Both the position numbers and the translations under genes were made by a program. A stretch of DNA of 64,000 nucleotides, taken from contig CM059576.1 in the NCBI GenBank assembly GCA_030386875.1, positions 60,077,581 to 60,141,580 on the forward strand, in the 5' to 3' direction. The notes beneath the pieces are model-generated. The model ran no database searches and had not been told where the DNA came from. It worked only from the letters and a program-made list of their open reading frames with translations. Shown here piece by piece: positions 46,580 through 58,785 of this stretch. Numbering within the stretch: the stretch's first letter is position 1; each line of letters begins with the position of its first letter. The DNA is from Morinoia aosen. Lineage: Eukaryota; Arthropoda; Malacostraca; Amphipoda; Talitridae.

Positions 46580-47310
46580 GTTAGATCTCCTCAGGCGATT
46601 ACAATAATTTTATCAATAGGTAGTGCACCCTGGGGACGGCCTGAGGTAATGGTTAGGTAGGCATTCATTTTGCTAAAATGAAAGTTTTTATTATGTTAAG
46701 GACCAATTTTTTCAACTCACTGCTAATGTTGCATTCAGCACAGACCACTTCCTTCTTCAACCTTTTTCAAGATTGAACTTCCTTCCTGACTTGCTGTTGT
46801 ATGATAGACTGGGTATCGTGTGTTGTGCCGCATGTGGTCATGCAAGTATGTGCCAACACACTTTGTCTATAGATTCCTCATGTGTGTCTGTTCTAAATGG
46901 TCCCTTCATTATCCTCTCTCCTGAAAATAACGCTTGTAGTTAGGGAGGCTTAAATTACCTTTTGTGCATACCCCTCAGGGAGATACAACTATTGTATCGA
47001 TGGGAATTAGCGCTCACAGGGGGATCATGTGAGGGCCCGAGCTAAAGGTTGGGTAGGCTCTCTTTTTGTTGATATAGAATAGGATTTTACTTTTTTACGG
47101 ACCATCTTTTTTCGATTCTCTGCTGTCCTGTTTTTCAGCACCTACTACTTTCTTCTTCAACTTTTTCTTGTTTCATGAACTTCTTTCTTAGCTTACCGTT
47201 TCTATGCACCTTGTGCATAGACTACACGTTCCCTCAACTCTATACTAAATGATGCTATAATTCTTCCTCTCTTTGAACATCTTTGTCGTGGGAAAGGGAG
47301 GCTAAAACTT
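46580..47310 (+). repeat. Diverged tandem duplication, two copies of about 360-380 bp
   Basis: Copy 1 (about 46580-46960) and copy 2 (about 46970-47310) share an ordered series of blocks: CCTCAGG...ATACAAYTATTGTATCRAT, GGTTRGGTAGGC, TTACGGACCAATTTTTTC, CAGCACARACYACTTYCTTCTTCAACYTTTTTC, and GGGAGGCTTAAA. They are heavily diverged. Non-coding. Confidence 0.65.
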
Positions 47311-48296
47311 TCTTATATAATAATAATAATAACTTATGAGTATAAGAGTGATGATAATTTTACTGCAATATTCGTTTAAGAAATTTGAATATGATAGTGT
47401 AACACATGTGTTACAGAGTGGCCAAAAAATGTTTTCTTTGTGCAAATGTGTATTGACGTCACAATGAGTTATGTCTTTTCACCGTATTAATAAGTGCAAT
47501 TGTATGCTAACCTTCGGACAAAATAATACCAATGTGCTTTTTACAGTGCTTTGTATCAGTGCTAATTAACAAGAATAGAGAAGAACGCTTGTGATAACCA
47601 AAACTATGAGTTTAAAATGTAAAATTGCTTGCTGTAAATATGTATCATTGCCAAAAAATAGCACTGCGTGGTATAACTCTTTCAGCTTTGGGACTTAGCA
47701 CTCCTACAGGGTCCGATCGAGAGAGATGTGCAGTTGAGTCATTTTATATTGTTATTTATTTTGTTTCGCCATTTCATGATGGATGTTTTTATTCTTTTTT
47801 TGCTGTTGATGTTGGCTTGTCTGTTTTCAACTTTTCTCGTGTTTGAAATGTTTTTCAAGATTTCTAGTTCTGTGCATTGAGTCCTGTGCAACAGTACACC
47901 CTATCTGTATCATTTGAGGGTATAGTTCATGTAAATATTTATCTTGGTAGATAATGACACCAACTAAAAATGTTTTAGCTTGTTTCTAAACCCCATCAGT
48001 AATGCGAGAAAATTCTTTAGTACCTTTCTCTGCTTTTATTTTGCATTTGGTTTTCTAATGGAATATTTTTCTGTGTTTGAAGTTGTAATGAAAAAAGCTA
48101 TTTCCCACCCAGCTAATGAACAAGCACATTCATTCAATTTTAAGTGTCGACCTGTGCAGTTTATGAATGATGCATTTGTGTTGCAATGAAACTTTTTTTA
48201 GTGTTTGTTCATTGGTCACCCAGCTGAGGTAGGGGTACTGAAAACTTATATTGCAAATCTAAATTCTTTTGTGATATTCAACATGTTCTCTGTAGG
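47311..48296. other. Non-coding interval
   Basis: A short ATA trinucleotide run near 47320. No supported gene. A TTCTCTGTAG acceptor-like sequence at 48287-48296 leads into the next open frame. Confidence 0.45.
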
Positions 48297-48548
48297 CAAA
48301 TCATTTCAATAATGTCTAAAAATTTTAGTGGAATTTTCTTTGAAGATGACTCCTGGCAAGCAGTGCCAACTAAAGGGTTGACATCAACAAAAGGAAGAAT
48401 TTGTGTGGCTTGGCCAAATGCGGGAGATGTCACAATGCAAGCAAAGAATCAAGATGAAATAGAAACTACCTGGTCAAGACACAAAGTCCGCGAAGTTTTA
48501 GCATCTTCCGGAATGTGCCTTCTTCCCATCGCCTACCAGTTTGTCTAA
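48297..48548 (+). CDS. Exon-like fragment resembling DUF4806-protein N-termini
   Basis: Preceded by a strong splice-acceptor-like tract. The open frame (ATG at 48312, 78 codons) reads FFEDDSWQAVPTKGL, then CVAWPNAGDV and TTWSRHKVREVLASSG. I associate the pattern of a short strand, VPT-W-like block, C-WP and W-x-H-x-VR with the N-terminal region of arthropod DUF4806 proteins, which are often in or near DNA transposons. It ends at a stop at 48546-48548. No second exon was recognised. Lies 1.7 kb downstream of the transposase-like fragment on the same strand, so they may belong to one decayed unit. Confidence 0.35.
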   Translation, partial: QIISIMSKNFSGIFFEDDSWQAVPTKGLTSTKGRICVAWPNAGDVTMQAKNQDEIETTWSRHKVREVLASSGMCLLPIAYQFV

Positions 48549-49310
48549 TGTTTGGTAATCATCCATTAGTTACACATAATAGTGAGTGCACCAATTCGCC
48601 ATTTGAGCTAATATGACAATTCCCTAATCATGAACTTAAGCATGTATTTTTTGTTTTCAGTGTACATATGTTCAGCGTACAGATGACAAGTGACTTTAAT
48701 TGTATGATTGACAACCTTGAGTTTTGATCTTTGCAGAATACAAGTATGCTATATCATGTGATACTCATGACTTGTATTTTTTTTGAGATCCTCAATTAGG
48801 ATTAAGCAGTTCACACAGAGAGAGTCAATGATTTATTCTCCTTTATGAAAATACAAATATAAAATCACGATATTGAGATAGTAGTTCAATTTTTAAAGAG
48901 TCGGTTTTTTTATGCTAAAACTTTACGAACATACTTCTTTCGTTATCATTTGTATATATAAAATACGACGTCATTTTTGCACTTTCATGGAGATCTAAAT
49001 AAACTTGAGCCCACAAATTTCTTCTACCCTCTTCATTATCCATTCAGTTGCAAGAGGTTTGAAGGTTGCTGCAGTCTCTTTACTTAACAGGAATTATAGT
49101 TTTGTAGACCATTGCAATAATTAATTTCACAGTATACATAGGACAACTAAAAAAAATAATGAATTGAATTGTAGATATACACACACCATTTTAATATATG
49201 GGATTAACTTTTCTCCTGTTTCTGTTCAGGGATCTACATTTTTACTTGCAGTCCTTTTTTGTAGATAACTACCAGAGAGCAGAGAAGAAAATGCTTTATG
49301 ATGATTCAAG
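48549..49310. other. Non-coding interval
   Basis: AT-rich; nothing recognised. Confidence 0.5.
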
Positions 49311-49699
49311 GTCTACAGCTGTGGTTCTTAACCTTTTTCAGCAGTGACCCAAAATCTGCCAAAATAACTACCGCGACCCAAGCGTTCATAACGATAAAAA
49401 ATTGGCATTCATAATATGATAATTCTTTTGAAAACCGACTACTATACGACTAATGAAACAAAATTTATTACTGTCGTGTTTATCAATACAAGCAGCACAT
49501 TAGAACAACAGGGATGTCATGAAAAAACAACAAACATATGTTTTCTTTTATTACAGCAACAAATTATGTATATTTGATAAAGATAAAAAAGAATAAACAA
49601 AGATAAAAATTGCTGTGATACATCTTTTCAAAAAATTGAACTTACTCGCGCATAAACAAGTGTTAGGTTTCCACTGCTGTAATCAGTTGGAACCTTGAA

Positions 49700-51320
49700 C
49701 CGGAATTGTGTTGGTCAGCTCCTCAAATCTGGTGGATTTTATTGTTATACTGCAGCTTAGGTCATCAGGATGTAAGCGGATTCTGTACTTTGTTTTTATG
49801 ACTTTCAGGGCAGAAAACCCTGCGTCACATAAATATGTTGTCGCAAAGGGAAGTAGGGCTTTGATGGCTTCACCTACAAGAATTGGTTTTTCTTTGCATA
49901 CTTTTAACCAAAATGAGCCCAGTGACTCATGTTGCTTTTTAAAATTGTAACTAAGTGTTTCATCATTTGGAATTTAAATAAGCTGCTCCTGTACGTTGAT
50001 GAAGTTTGAAGTATCTTCAGGTAAGTCTTCAGCGGCAATGTTGAATGATTTTCTTATCCAACTGTATTTATGCGCACTTTCAGGAATCAAATGGTCAAAC
50101 TCTGTGATTAGATTGGACATGTGTTTTTCAATCATGTCTTAGACTTCAGTGAGAAAATAATCATAATTTTCCAGGAGTATATTTAGCGATGAAAAAGATG
50201 CTGTTTTTCCTGTTTTTAGTTTATTCATCCATAACATCAATGATGATAATTTTTCAGAAAGCCCAATCAATATCTGATCGTGACCTTGCAGCGATATAAT
50301 CAGGGAATTAATCTCAGCAAATATATCTGCAAGATGTGCTACCTGCATAAGCTAATTTGAATCTGAAAATCTGTCTGTCAGTTGATGTTTCTTTTCCGCC
50401 AGAAATATCTCTGTTTCGGTCTGTAACTCAAGCAATCGTTGAAGAACCTTTCCTCGTCAGAACCACCGAACTTCAGAGTGGTACAGCAGATGCATATATT
50501 TAGAATCGAAATCAGAACACATTTGAGAAAATAAGCTGGAGTTGAGTGCCCTAGCTTTGATGAAATTAACTATTTGAATTACATCCAACATCACACTCTG
50601 CAATTCTTTTGTTAACTTCTGAACAGCAAGATTTTCAGGATGAAGAAGACAATGAACAATCATCACAGAAGGATTTTCTTCCTTAACTCGAGCGGTAAAC
50701 CGGTACGAGCTCCTAACATTGCTGGTGCACCATCACAAGGAACAGTGCAACACTGTTTCCAGTTAAGTCCTTCATCTCTGAAGAAAGAATTCATAATTTG
50801 AAAAACATCCTTTCTGTTGTTGTGGTTTGAAGTGGTCGGCAAAACAAAAACTCTTTTTCCATATCATGTTGACATTGATATCGAACATCAGTCATACGTT
50901 GGGCATCATCACACAAATCAGTTGACTCGTCTTGCTAGAGACTGCATGAACTGTCCACTTTCTTTCATAGCTTCCAACACTTGTCTTTTAATATAACAGG
51001 ACATATTCTAAATTCTTTTTTAACTGTGTCATCGGAGAAAAGAAAATATTCAATTTTTGTAGCCAACTTATTCCCAATTGTTGTCCGCACCATGTCTAAA
51101 GCAACAGGTTTAATCAGTTCCTCCACCATCGTATGTGCTTTTTTTGCTTTGCAATTTTACAACTTACCAAAAATGAAGCAAGTATTACTTGTTGTATGCC
51201 GATAACTGCTGGGTTCGTAGGAGCATTCAGTCGCTGCGTTTTCAGTTGCTGTTCCTTTCTTTCGAAAAAGCTGCGGTCCTTGTTGGCCAATCCACCATGT
51301 TTGCTTTCTAAATGTCATTG
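49700..51320 (-). pseudogene. hAT transposase, multiply broken
   Basis: Read on the minus strand in changing frames: VEELIKPVALDMV and IGNKLATKIEYF (about 51120-51040), a DESTDLCDDAQR block (about 50925), then VHCLLHPENLA, VNFIKARALNSSLFS and LLYHSEVRWF (50666-50457). HLADIFAEINSLIISLQG and SEKLSSLMLWM follow (50348-50139), and finally the C-terminal dimerisation region TTYLCDAGFSALKVIKTKYR (about 49760-49850). Order and wording match ZBED/FAM200-type hAT transposases. More than five stops and shifts; no function expected. Confidence 0.8.
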
Positions 51321-51329
51321 AAGTTTGTT

Positions 51330-53200
51330 TCGTTACTTAACACGTCTCCGCAAATAACACATTGTGGTTTAAGTACGCGTTGATGAGTTACATATGTGAA
51401 ACCAAAATTAAGAAAATCACTGCTGTATGTTCTCTTACTAGCAATGATAATGAAACGTAACAGTCTGAAAATAACAGAAAAATACAACGGCTGCTCAAAC
51501 TATTACAAATACTGGTTAGATCCGTGGCATCGAATACCATATTAATGAGGGAAGGCATTTAATTTTCAAATAATTCCTGCCAAAAATTTGTTGATTTGTT
51601 TATTTTATGATGATTCAAATATAATGATTATAGTAACCATATTCTTAAAAAGACACTGATTTGAAGTTGAGTGCTACGAAAATTAATTTCACTGCTTCCA
51701 AAGTGAGGAAGAACGAATCTTTGCTCAAATTTATACCAACAATTTAGCAAGAATTTATTCTAAATGTGCAAGTATCGTACTCTTTCTTCAAGCAGCTGAG
51801 CGCTATATCGCATCGGAATGAAAAAATTTGCCTTTACGCAGCGAAGGGTAATGTTATCAACAACTACAACACGTGCGTGGGCTGCTGCTGCAAATTGGCC
51901 CTGACTCGCTCTGAGCTTATGTAAACACACAAAGCAACGAGCAAGATAAATGACAATATAAATATGTACTTCGATTGTTATAACTTTTATTGAGTTTATA
52001 TTGCAGGGGAGGGGGGGGGGGAGGGGGAGAGCTTCGTCCACAAGACCCCCCCCCCCCTATCTGATTTTCATAAAAATCCTCGTTTTTTCATAGATTGGTG
52101 GGGTATTGCGTCGACCATGCTCGTGGCAAGGTTTGCTTACAGGTCTGGAGGGCGCACGCATCGGCTTTGCTAAATAAAGCCTCGGACACACCTCACAATG
52201 TGTAACACATCATGCCTCGCGGACGTGTTGCTGAGCGGTCTTTGACTGCCCGACAACGTGATGCAGCACCATGAACCGAAATTCAGCTACAGTGCTAGAC
52301 CGATCGCTGTTGCAGTTGCACGGTGTCAGTTTGATGCATGCAGGCATTGAGTACGGTTATAGTGTGGGGTTAATAACCAACTGGCGTTTACACAAGGCTT
52401 TCCTTAGGATAAAACATTTCTTACAAAAAAGGCACACTATCCGGCCAACGTTTATCGTTTCTATGGCAGTCATCAGGAAAAGTATAACTAGTTGTTTCTA
52501 GAAGTATTCTTAACGAAAAGAAAAAAGTTAAAAACATGAATGTGGAAATATTGCCGTTTATAGTGAATTAGAAAACTAATTTTATTTTGTTCGTTTCTAA
52601 ATGTATTGAATTAATATTTTCATCTAATGACTGCACTTGGTCGAAACGTTAGCTCGAATATATAGTTATTAACAGGTTGCAACAGTGTGCTCTCTACAAG
52701 CCGGCGTGCACAGCAGCGGTTGTTCAGTAACGCCACTACGGCAACGAGCTGCAGTGACGTGTCGCCAGGTGTGTACGAAGCTTAATAATGCACGCCAGGC
52801 GGGCGCTGCATGTGTGCTAGAAGAGTGAAAGCTTTCGATGCAACTGAATAAATAAATTGTTCTATACAAAAGGAACATTATGAAATAAAATGCTAACAGA
52901 ACCGAAATCACAGTTACGTTTAAAATGCACATAAAATACAATTTTCATGATAAGGAAGAAGCAAATCTAGATTTTTGAGAGTGACACAGAAAACGACCAC
53001 CAATCGTAACTGCTAACACGTGAATGAATGACGTGTTGTTAGATACTCAAATAAATCTGACTCTGGCCACACTGCTGAATGTGCCTCGCAGTCGCACTAC
53101 AGAGAGTCTGGGTCGTCAGAACAGCTCAAAATTATCGTTTATATACCAAAATTATAACATTTTAATACTATATAAAGGGCTTTTATCCTTATATTACACA
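51330..53200. other. Non-transposase filler inside the hAT element
   Basis: Non-coding. Contains a G-rich run (52005-52028) followed 25 bp later by a C run (52047-52060). Two Penelope-terminus-like words lie in inverted orientation: CCTGATGACTGCCATAGAAACG on the minus strand near 52461-52492, and CTAATGACTGCACTTGGTCGAAACG near 52624-52649. Probably one or more later insertions, ends unresolved. Confidence 0.4.
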
Positions 53201-53280
53201 AGCCCTTAGCGACCCAATGAAATGGCTTGGCGACCCAACTTTGGGGCGCAACCCAGGGATTAAGAACCACTGGCCTAAGG

Positions 53281-55331
53281 ACTCCAATTAAGCAACAGAG
53301 AAGAACAGGAAGCAACAGGAAGCCAACGGCGGAGTCCACGCTTCAAGGAGCAGAAAGCAGATCCTTCTTTCCCGCAGGCGATGAAAAAAAATATAAGTAG
53401 AATTGTGCATGCACTTGTTTGCATATGTGTTCTCAATACACGCCCTCAATGCAGGGTGTCCGCAATGCGCTTGCTGAATCAGCAATATTCCCCATATAAA
53501 TTAAGGTACATGGCGTTCAACGTAGGATAGGATGCCCCAGAAGTTGGTAGGATGCCCCAGAAGTCGCTGAACTTATTCGGGCCCAAAGGTAGCTATATTC
53601 AAACTTGTCCATTGTAGTAGACTTAAGAAACATTCGACCTCTGTATCTCCTGTGGTAAATAAATTGTTTAAATTGTTTAAATTGTTTAAACGCCGCATTT
53701 GTCTGTACTCCCGACCCTCCAAGTATACCTCGCAGCTCTCCTAGTGCTTTACTACCCATGGGACCACACATTGGTGGCCAGGCTGGGTTTCGAGTCCCAC
53801 GGAAGCTCGTCGGAAGAATTTACGTTCTGTGAGGACGTGAGATATTCTTTTTCGTGCTTGAAGGGTGTGGAAAATTTTTGCAGAGGATCAATAGAAACCG
53901 AAGAAGTTTCCAGCAGTGTTTTTCCGACTATGCCTGCAGAAGAGTTATGGGCAACGAGAAGATCACCGGACTAGAAATACGCGAAGCATACCCCAACGTA
54001 TTCCGTTTAGTCATTCGTCGAGTCCCAGAAGAACGACTTCGGACACCCTACGACTTGGAACTCCACGAGCCGCTGGGAGAAGCGTATAAGGTGAAACTTT
54101 CCTTGTGTAAAGAAGGGTGACAGCTGCTTCAACATCATTGTATGCATAAATTTTCAACGGAATCAGTAGTGGAAGTGCTAGAAAACAAAAATTACATTGA
54201 AGTGCTAGTGCGAAATTTTGAACAGTGACCGGTATAAAATTTTTATTTTAGACAGTGCGAATATAAAGAATATTCTTTTGCAATATTATTGATAAGCATT
54301 TAAATACAAACAGTTTAATTAAACAGTGCTCACCGACACCAGGCTTCCGCAACAAAGCTACACCAGCAAAGCCAGCTGAGAGCCAACTGTGGTGGTTTCA
54401 CCTAGCTGTGCGCGCTCACCACCACACAAACTCAAAAGCGCCACCTCACAGCCTCGAAGTGCTCCTACTAAACGACCAACCAGCGCTCAAGTTCGGCGCT
54501 GGGGTGCCGGACCGAACCTCTACAAGCCGCGCGCTCCGAGCAGCCAGGCGACACTGTAAGGTTATCACACACTTCAAGGTTTTCAAAGTTTTAATTTGGA
54601 AACGCAACAGATAACAAAAAACGTAGAAGTTCAACAAAGGTTGAGGCAAGAACGGAATTTTATTCCGTTAAGAAAATCGTTGGGATGCCCTCACTTCCTC
54701 TTAGTTCGCGAGTGTTCTGCTAGGGCACCCAGGGAACAGCGCAGCCTAAAAAGAAATATGAAAATTGGGTGAGAGTCAATCAACGAAAGCAGCTAAGGTG
54801 AAAAATGCAATAAACAAAGCAAACAAGTGACCAGGAATTATCAAAAATATTAAGCTTCAAAATCATAGACAAAGCAAATAATCCTCCAGAAGGGTAGGAA
54901 CATCAGACAAAAATTAGGAGTTAGATGGGCGCACAACAAGAATTTAGCGGGGCCGAAAGGACGCCCTCATCTGCTGTCGGGCTGGAAGCAGACCGGACTC
55001 CGCCGTAGTCGTGGTATACTGCGCAAAAAGAACACTGTACACTGGTGAAATACACAAAACTCGCAAGTTTTCTTGCAGTTATTTCAGTAAAAGTTCAACG
55101 TAGAGCACAAATTTAAATTGAAGTACGAGTCAAGTCCTAATAACCCTCACCTAAGGAATTACTTCCCGAGTGAAGCCATTGGAGCTTCTTTTAGAAAGAG
55201 GTTAGGTAAGAGATGGAAAAATAACGAAAAGACGATAGTAGAAGAATGCCATTCAGAGCAAGTATCAACAAGAGTTAAACGTTTTAAGGATGGCCCAACG
55301 GGCTCTTAATACACTTGGGTAGCTTGACAGC
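53281..55331. other. Non-coding interval, possible LTR edge
   Basis: Short tandem words: GGATGCCCCAGAAGT twice (53530-53565) and AAATTGTTT three to four times (53660-53690). CACACATTGGTGGCCAGGCTGGG near 53765 looks like an LTR end followed by a TGG-starting primer-binding site, but no second LTR copy was found. Open frames at 53699-54120 are not recognised. Confidence 0.35.
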
Positions 55332-55655
55332 TAAGTAAGTACGGCTCGACAGAACTGGTAAGTAAGTACGGCTCGACAGAACCGGTAAGTAAGTACGGCT
55401 CGACAGAACGGGTAAGTAAGTACGCCTCGACAGAACCGGTAAGTAAGTACGGCTCAACAGAACCGGTAAGTAAGTACGGCTCGACAGAACCGGTAAGTAA
55501 GTACGGCTCGACAGAACCGGTAAGCAAGTACGGCTCGACAGAACCGGTAAGTAAGTACGGCTCGACAGAACCGGTAAGTAAGTACGGCTCGACAGAACAG
55601 GTAAGTAAGTACGGCTCGACAGAACCGGTGAGTAAGTACGGCTCGACAGAACCGG
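55332..55655. repeat. 27-bp minisatellite, 12 units
   Basis: Twelve contiguous units of TAAGTAAGTACGGCTCGACA plus GAACCGG, exact length 324 bp, with only scattered substitutions. Because 27 is a multiple of 3, the minus strand is open and would encode a nine-residue repeat (LLTGSVEPY), but there is no sign this is translated. Each unit boundary creates CCGGTAAGTA, close to a 5' splice-site consensus. Confidence 0.95.
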
Positions 55656-55667
55656 TAAGTAATGGAA

Positions 55668-55737
55668 GAGGCGGCTCGAAAGCCTAGTAAATAGTAATAG
55701 TTGAGGCGGCTCGAAAGCCTAGTAAATAGTAATACCG
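55668..55737. repeat. 35-bp direct repeat, two units
   Basis: GAGGCGGCTCGAAAGCCTAG... repeated at 55668 and 55703, directly after the 27-bp array; shares the GGCTCGA core with it. Confidence 0.85.
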
Positions 55738-56237
55738 CTCTGAATGGCTAGTTAAACAAAATAAACATGAAACACACACATTCATACAAACCAAATCAGG
55801 AGCACGGTCAAAGAAAACTACCAAGATTATGAGAATGTTGGCGAATGCACAGGCGTAGTGCAGCGCTTTCGAGTTTGATTAAATCCTTCGTAGCTACACA
55901 CGACGAGTAGACAGTCCAGTTAAGTGCGTCGCGTAATGGTAAATATAGAGCCTCTAATATATATAAAAAGGTCTCACCGACATCGCTTCCTCCTCCGCCC
56001 CCGGTCAGCTGAAAGCCTCTAAAGTTCAAACTGAAAAGTACCTGAGAAGCGCACACGGAAATTCTCAACAACACCTCGGAACACTCGCGTACGTTTAGCT
56101 CAGTCACGACTGCTTCAAAAGCGCCACCGCGAGTCGCATAACCAGAGAACTAGCTCGCTTCAGTAAGGCCTCACCAAGGCCTTTATAAACAGCTTCGCCG
56201 CGAGCGCTAAACCAGTGCACTCGCAGGAACCCTGATA
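55738..56237. other. Non-coding interval between minisatellites
   Basis: No recognised gene. AAGGCCTCACCAAGGCCTTTATA near 56164 makes a short palindrome. Confidence 0.45.
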
Positions 56238-56400
56238 TTCACACAAGTCTTCTTCCTGCGAGCCTCCTCACTGCAACTGCTTACACAAGTCTTCCAACGA
56301 GCCTCCTCACAGCAGCGGCTCACACAAGTCTTCAACGCGCCTCCTCACAGCAGCGGCTCACACAAGACTTCTCCCTGCGACTCTCCTCGCAGCGACTCGG
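56238..56400. repeat. About 40-bp minisatellite, four diverged units
   Basis: Units begin CACACAAGTCTTC and contain GCCTCCTCACAGCAGCGGCT; lengths are about 44, 39, 38 and 40 bp. Confidence 0.75.
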
Positions 56401-57152
56401 ACATTCACTATTCTCGGCTGCTCAGCAAACAGTAGCCTCATGGCCTCCGTCGCCACCTCGACGGCTCACCGCTACGTCACGGCACGCACGACGCAACTTA
56501 CCGACAACCGTCGGTCCTCCAAGTCGTCCTAAAGGGTCCTACACTACCTGCCTGTAAATATTTACCTCATGTGCCCCACTGTCGGCGATCTTCACAATAA
56601 TACGGCCTTTATACCAGTTGTGTTTTCCTTACCCTGCCGGGTTCGTTTTTACCTCAGGCACTCGCTTCGGGTATAGATATTCTAAAGTCTGAAAGATACT
56701 CACAGTCTGCCCGGATTGTAAAGCAGCCTGAGGGAGAGCACACACTACACAACCCAGCGACTCAGAGTTGCGTAAGCATATTTTGACGTTTTATATTTTT
56801 TCAGTAGTATTTTTTTGCAATCAAATTGTTTTTACTGGATGGATGGGTTACATCATTTAATAACGTCCCTGTAATTTAAAAACGGTGATAGATTTATCGT
56901 CTGCGCTAGTCTCAGGATTTATGAAAATTTTCAGACTGTGTTTAATTGAATGGTTAGACGTGAAGAGATTTATTTGAATTGTTCGATTTTGTTCCAGCAT
57001 AGATTTCGACTTCAGTGCTCATTATTGGGATGAGAAAATGTTGAATAGATTGCGTATTTGACTTTGAGACGCCCATTTTGATATTGATTTCTGACGCATT
57101 AATATTTTTCTGTTTGTGTAAGGATTAATTTTGGTGGTGTGTAATATTACTC
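56401..57152. other. Possible leader of the following gypsy element
   Basis: GC-rich to 56760, then AT-rich up to the gag ATG. Could include an LTR or 5' UTR; no boundary can be shown without the second LTR. Confidence 0.35.
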
Positions 57153-58539
57153 ATGTCGGAGTCGGATTCTGAAAGTGAATATATTCGTTCGGTAACAACC
57201 AAGACTAGTCGTGGCCATGTGTCGGTGTTGCGTTTTAATAATCCAAGTGTTCAGAGTAATAAGACGTCAAAGATAATGGATTTGTCGACCGCTGGTCCCA
57301 GAGTAATGACTACGCGAACAGTAACGTTCAGTACACCCAGTGTAAACACGATGACGACTGCTAGTAACTCAGTACCAATAATGCTACCGAGAGGCAGTAC
57401 AATACTGACTAGTGCCGAATTGCCGTTGTACCGCGGTTGGAAGCGAAGGGAAGATCCAGACTTTTGTGAGACGAAAACATTTCGTATGCACGTTTCTAAT
57501 CTACGCGCGTATTTAAGTATGCTTCCCGATGTAAATTCAGATGATGCTAAAAAGGAATTGTTGGTACGTAGTGCTCACAAGCAGGTCGGAGCTTTCAACT
57601 CGGTAGTAACTAAATTAATAAATAAGGATTTAAACTACTCGTTTGAGGAGGTAGTTAGGATACTGAACGAAATTTATATTTCGAAGGGCGAGAGATCCAT
57701 TCATGCACTTGCTTGTGATTTGAATCAGTTAAAGTTATTGAGGAATGAGAGCCTAGCAGCTCAACTTGTAACAGCCCTAGCTAAGATAAGAAAGTTGAGC
57801 GAGCACATCAGTTCGGAAGTTGCTTTTCAAAGACATCCCTTTGTCGTAGCGAAAGCGAATGTCAATGAGTTAACAAAATTTGCGGGAGACTTGATTGTCT
57901 TTAGTTTAGCAACGTCAATATTAGCTCCCCTGCTGGACGAAAATTTTTCTCAAAAATCTTCTCTTGACCGTTTTTAACCTCAGAAGAGCTATTAGCTCGG
58001 ATAGTGTCCGCAGTACGTAATCACTCTGAGAGTAAACCAATTATGGCGCAAACAAAGGCTGGTGCGCAGTTCTCGCCCAGAGAGACCTATTTAGTAGACG
58101 CGTCAGATAGCGACGCGCATGAAACGCTTGGCGAGGTTTTCTATGCCTCCCCGCACAGCCATTATCGTTTTCAAGGGCGCAGGCCATTTTTCAGACCTGG
58201 GGCGAGGTACTCGCGAGGTAGACCTTGTGCCTATGTAGGCGATAGAGCTTTAGGAACTCTGGAGTGTAACGAGGCTCTAGTCGAGAATGCGAGACAACCT
58301 GCTAATAATCTTGGTAGGACGAGTCAAAATCCCTACTGTTCACTCTGTAATAGTCCAGGACACGTACAAACTACCTGTTGAAAGCAACGAGATCTGAGCA
58401 AATCAAGTTTCCAAAGTAGAACCTGCTATAGATGTGGGCAGTTAGGTCATTTTGCTCGTGAGTGTAAATCACGCGGAAATGGCCGGGGAAGGCGTGAGGC
58501 GCATTACGTTGAAGCTCCTGAGAGCAACGATTTCTTAGA
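57153..58539 (+). pseudogene. gypsy gag with two CCHC knuckles, broken
   Basis: The first open frame (57153-57977, 274 codons) begins MSESDSESEYIRSV. It holds a capsid-like helical region (GWKRREDPDFCETKTFRMHV to about residue 250). After a frameshift near 57975, a second frame (58004-58381) carries an RGR-rich stretch and the knuckle YCSLCNSPGHVQTTC, then TGA at 58379-58381. The same frame continues to CYRCGQLGHFARECKS and stops near 58539. Double knuckles are usual for gypsy Gag. Start at 57153 is chosen because the frame is open from there with an acidic N-terminus typical of this group. Confidence 0.7.
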
Positions 58540-58785
58540 ATAAACACTGACGAAATTGCGAGGGTCTGTGTTGAGAGGGAGTTTTTGACAATGCCCGAGA
58601 GTCAGTCCACAGCTCTCGTTAATCCTGATGTGGTGGTTGCGAAGCCAGATACTGTAGCTAAGTCGACTGAGGTTGTTGATCCGCTGTTTAAGTGTAGAAA
58701 CAAGTTTGAATTATTGAAATAACAAGAACTAAATGAGGGTGCAAATTCTGAAATACCAGTAGAGGTTTGTTTAGCAGTCACAATA

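Larger units (their letters stand above)
49319..53272 (-). mobile_element. Decayed hAT transposon (ZBED/Charlie-like)
   Basis: Ends CTGTGGTTCTTAACC (49319) and CAGTGGTTCTTAATCC (complement of the right end at 53272), with subterminal GCGACCCA-type words on both sides, as in hAT ends. Flanking 8-mers GTCTACAG and GCCTAAGG agree at 5 of 8 positions, a possible worn target duplication. A broken transposase fills 49700-51320 on the minus strand; the remaining 1.9 kb on the right looks like extra inserted DNA. Confidence 0.75.

Noticed and set aside
53765..53805. tRNA or SINE B-box-like GGGTTTCGAGTCCC
   Set aside because: The extra T breaks the T-arm consensus and no A box, acceptor stem or anticodon arm could be found upstream.
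54408..54614. 68-codon ORF in GC-richer sequence
   Set aside because: No motif, no homologous wording and overlapping open frames on the other strand.
55306..55527. Repetitive 73-codon ORF (nine-residue repeat)
   Set aside because: Produced by a 27-bp minisatellite whose length is a multiple of three; no promoter, signal peptide or flanking coding sequence.
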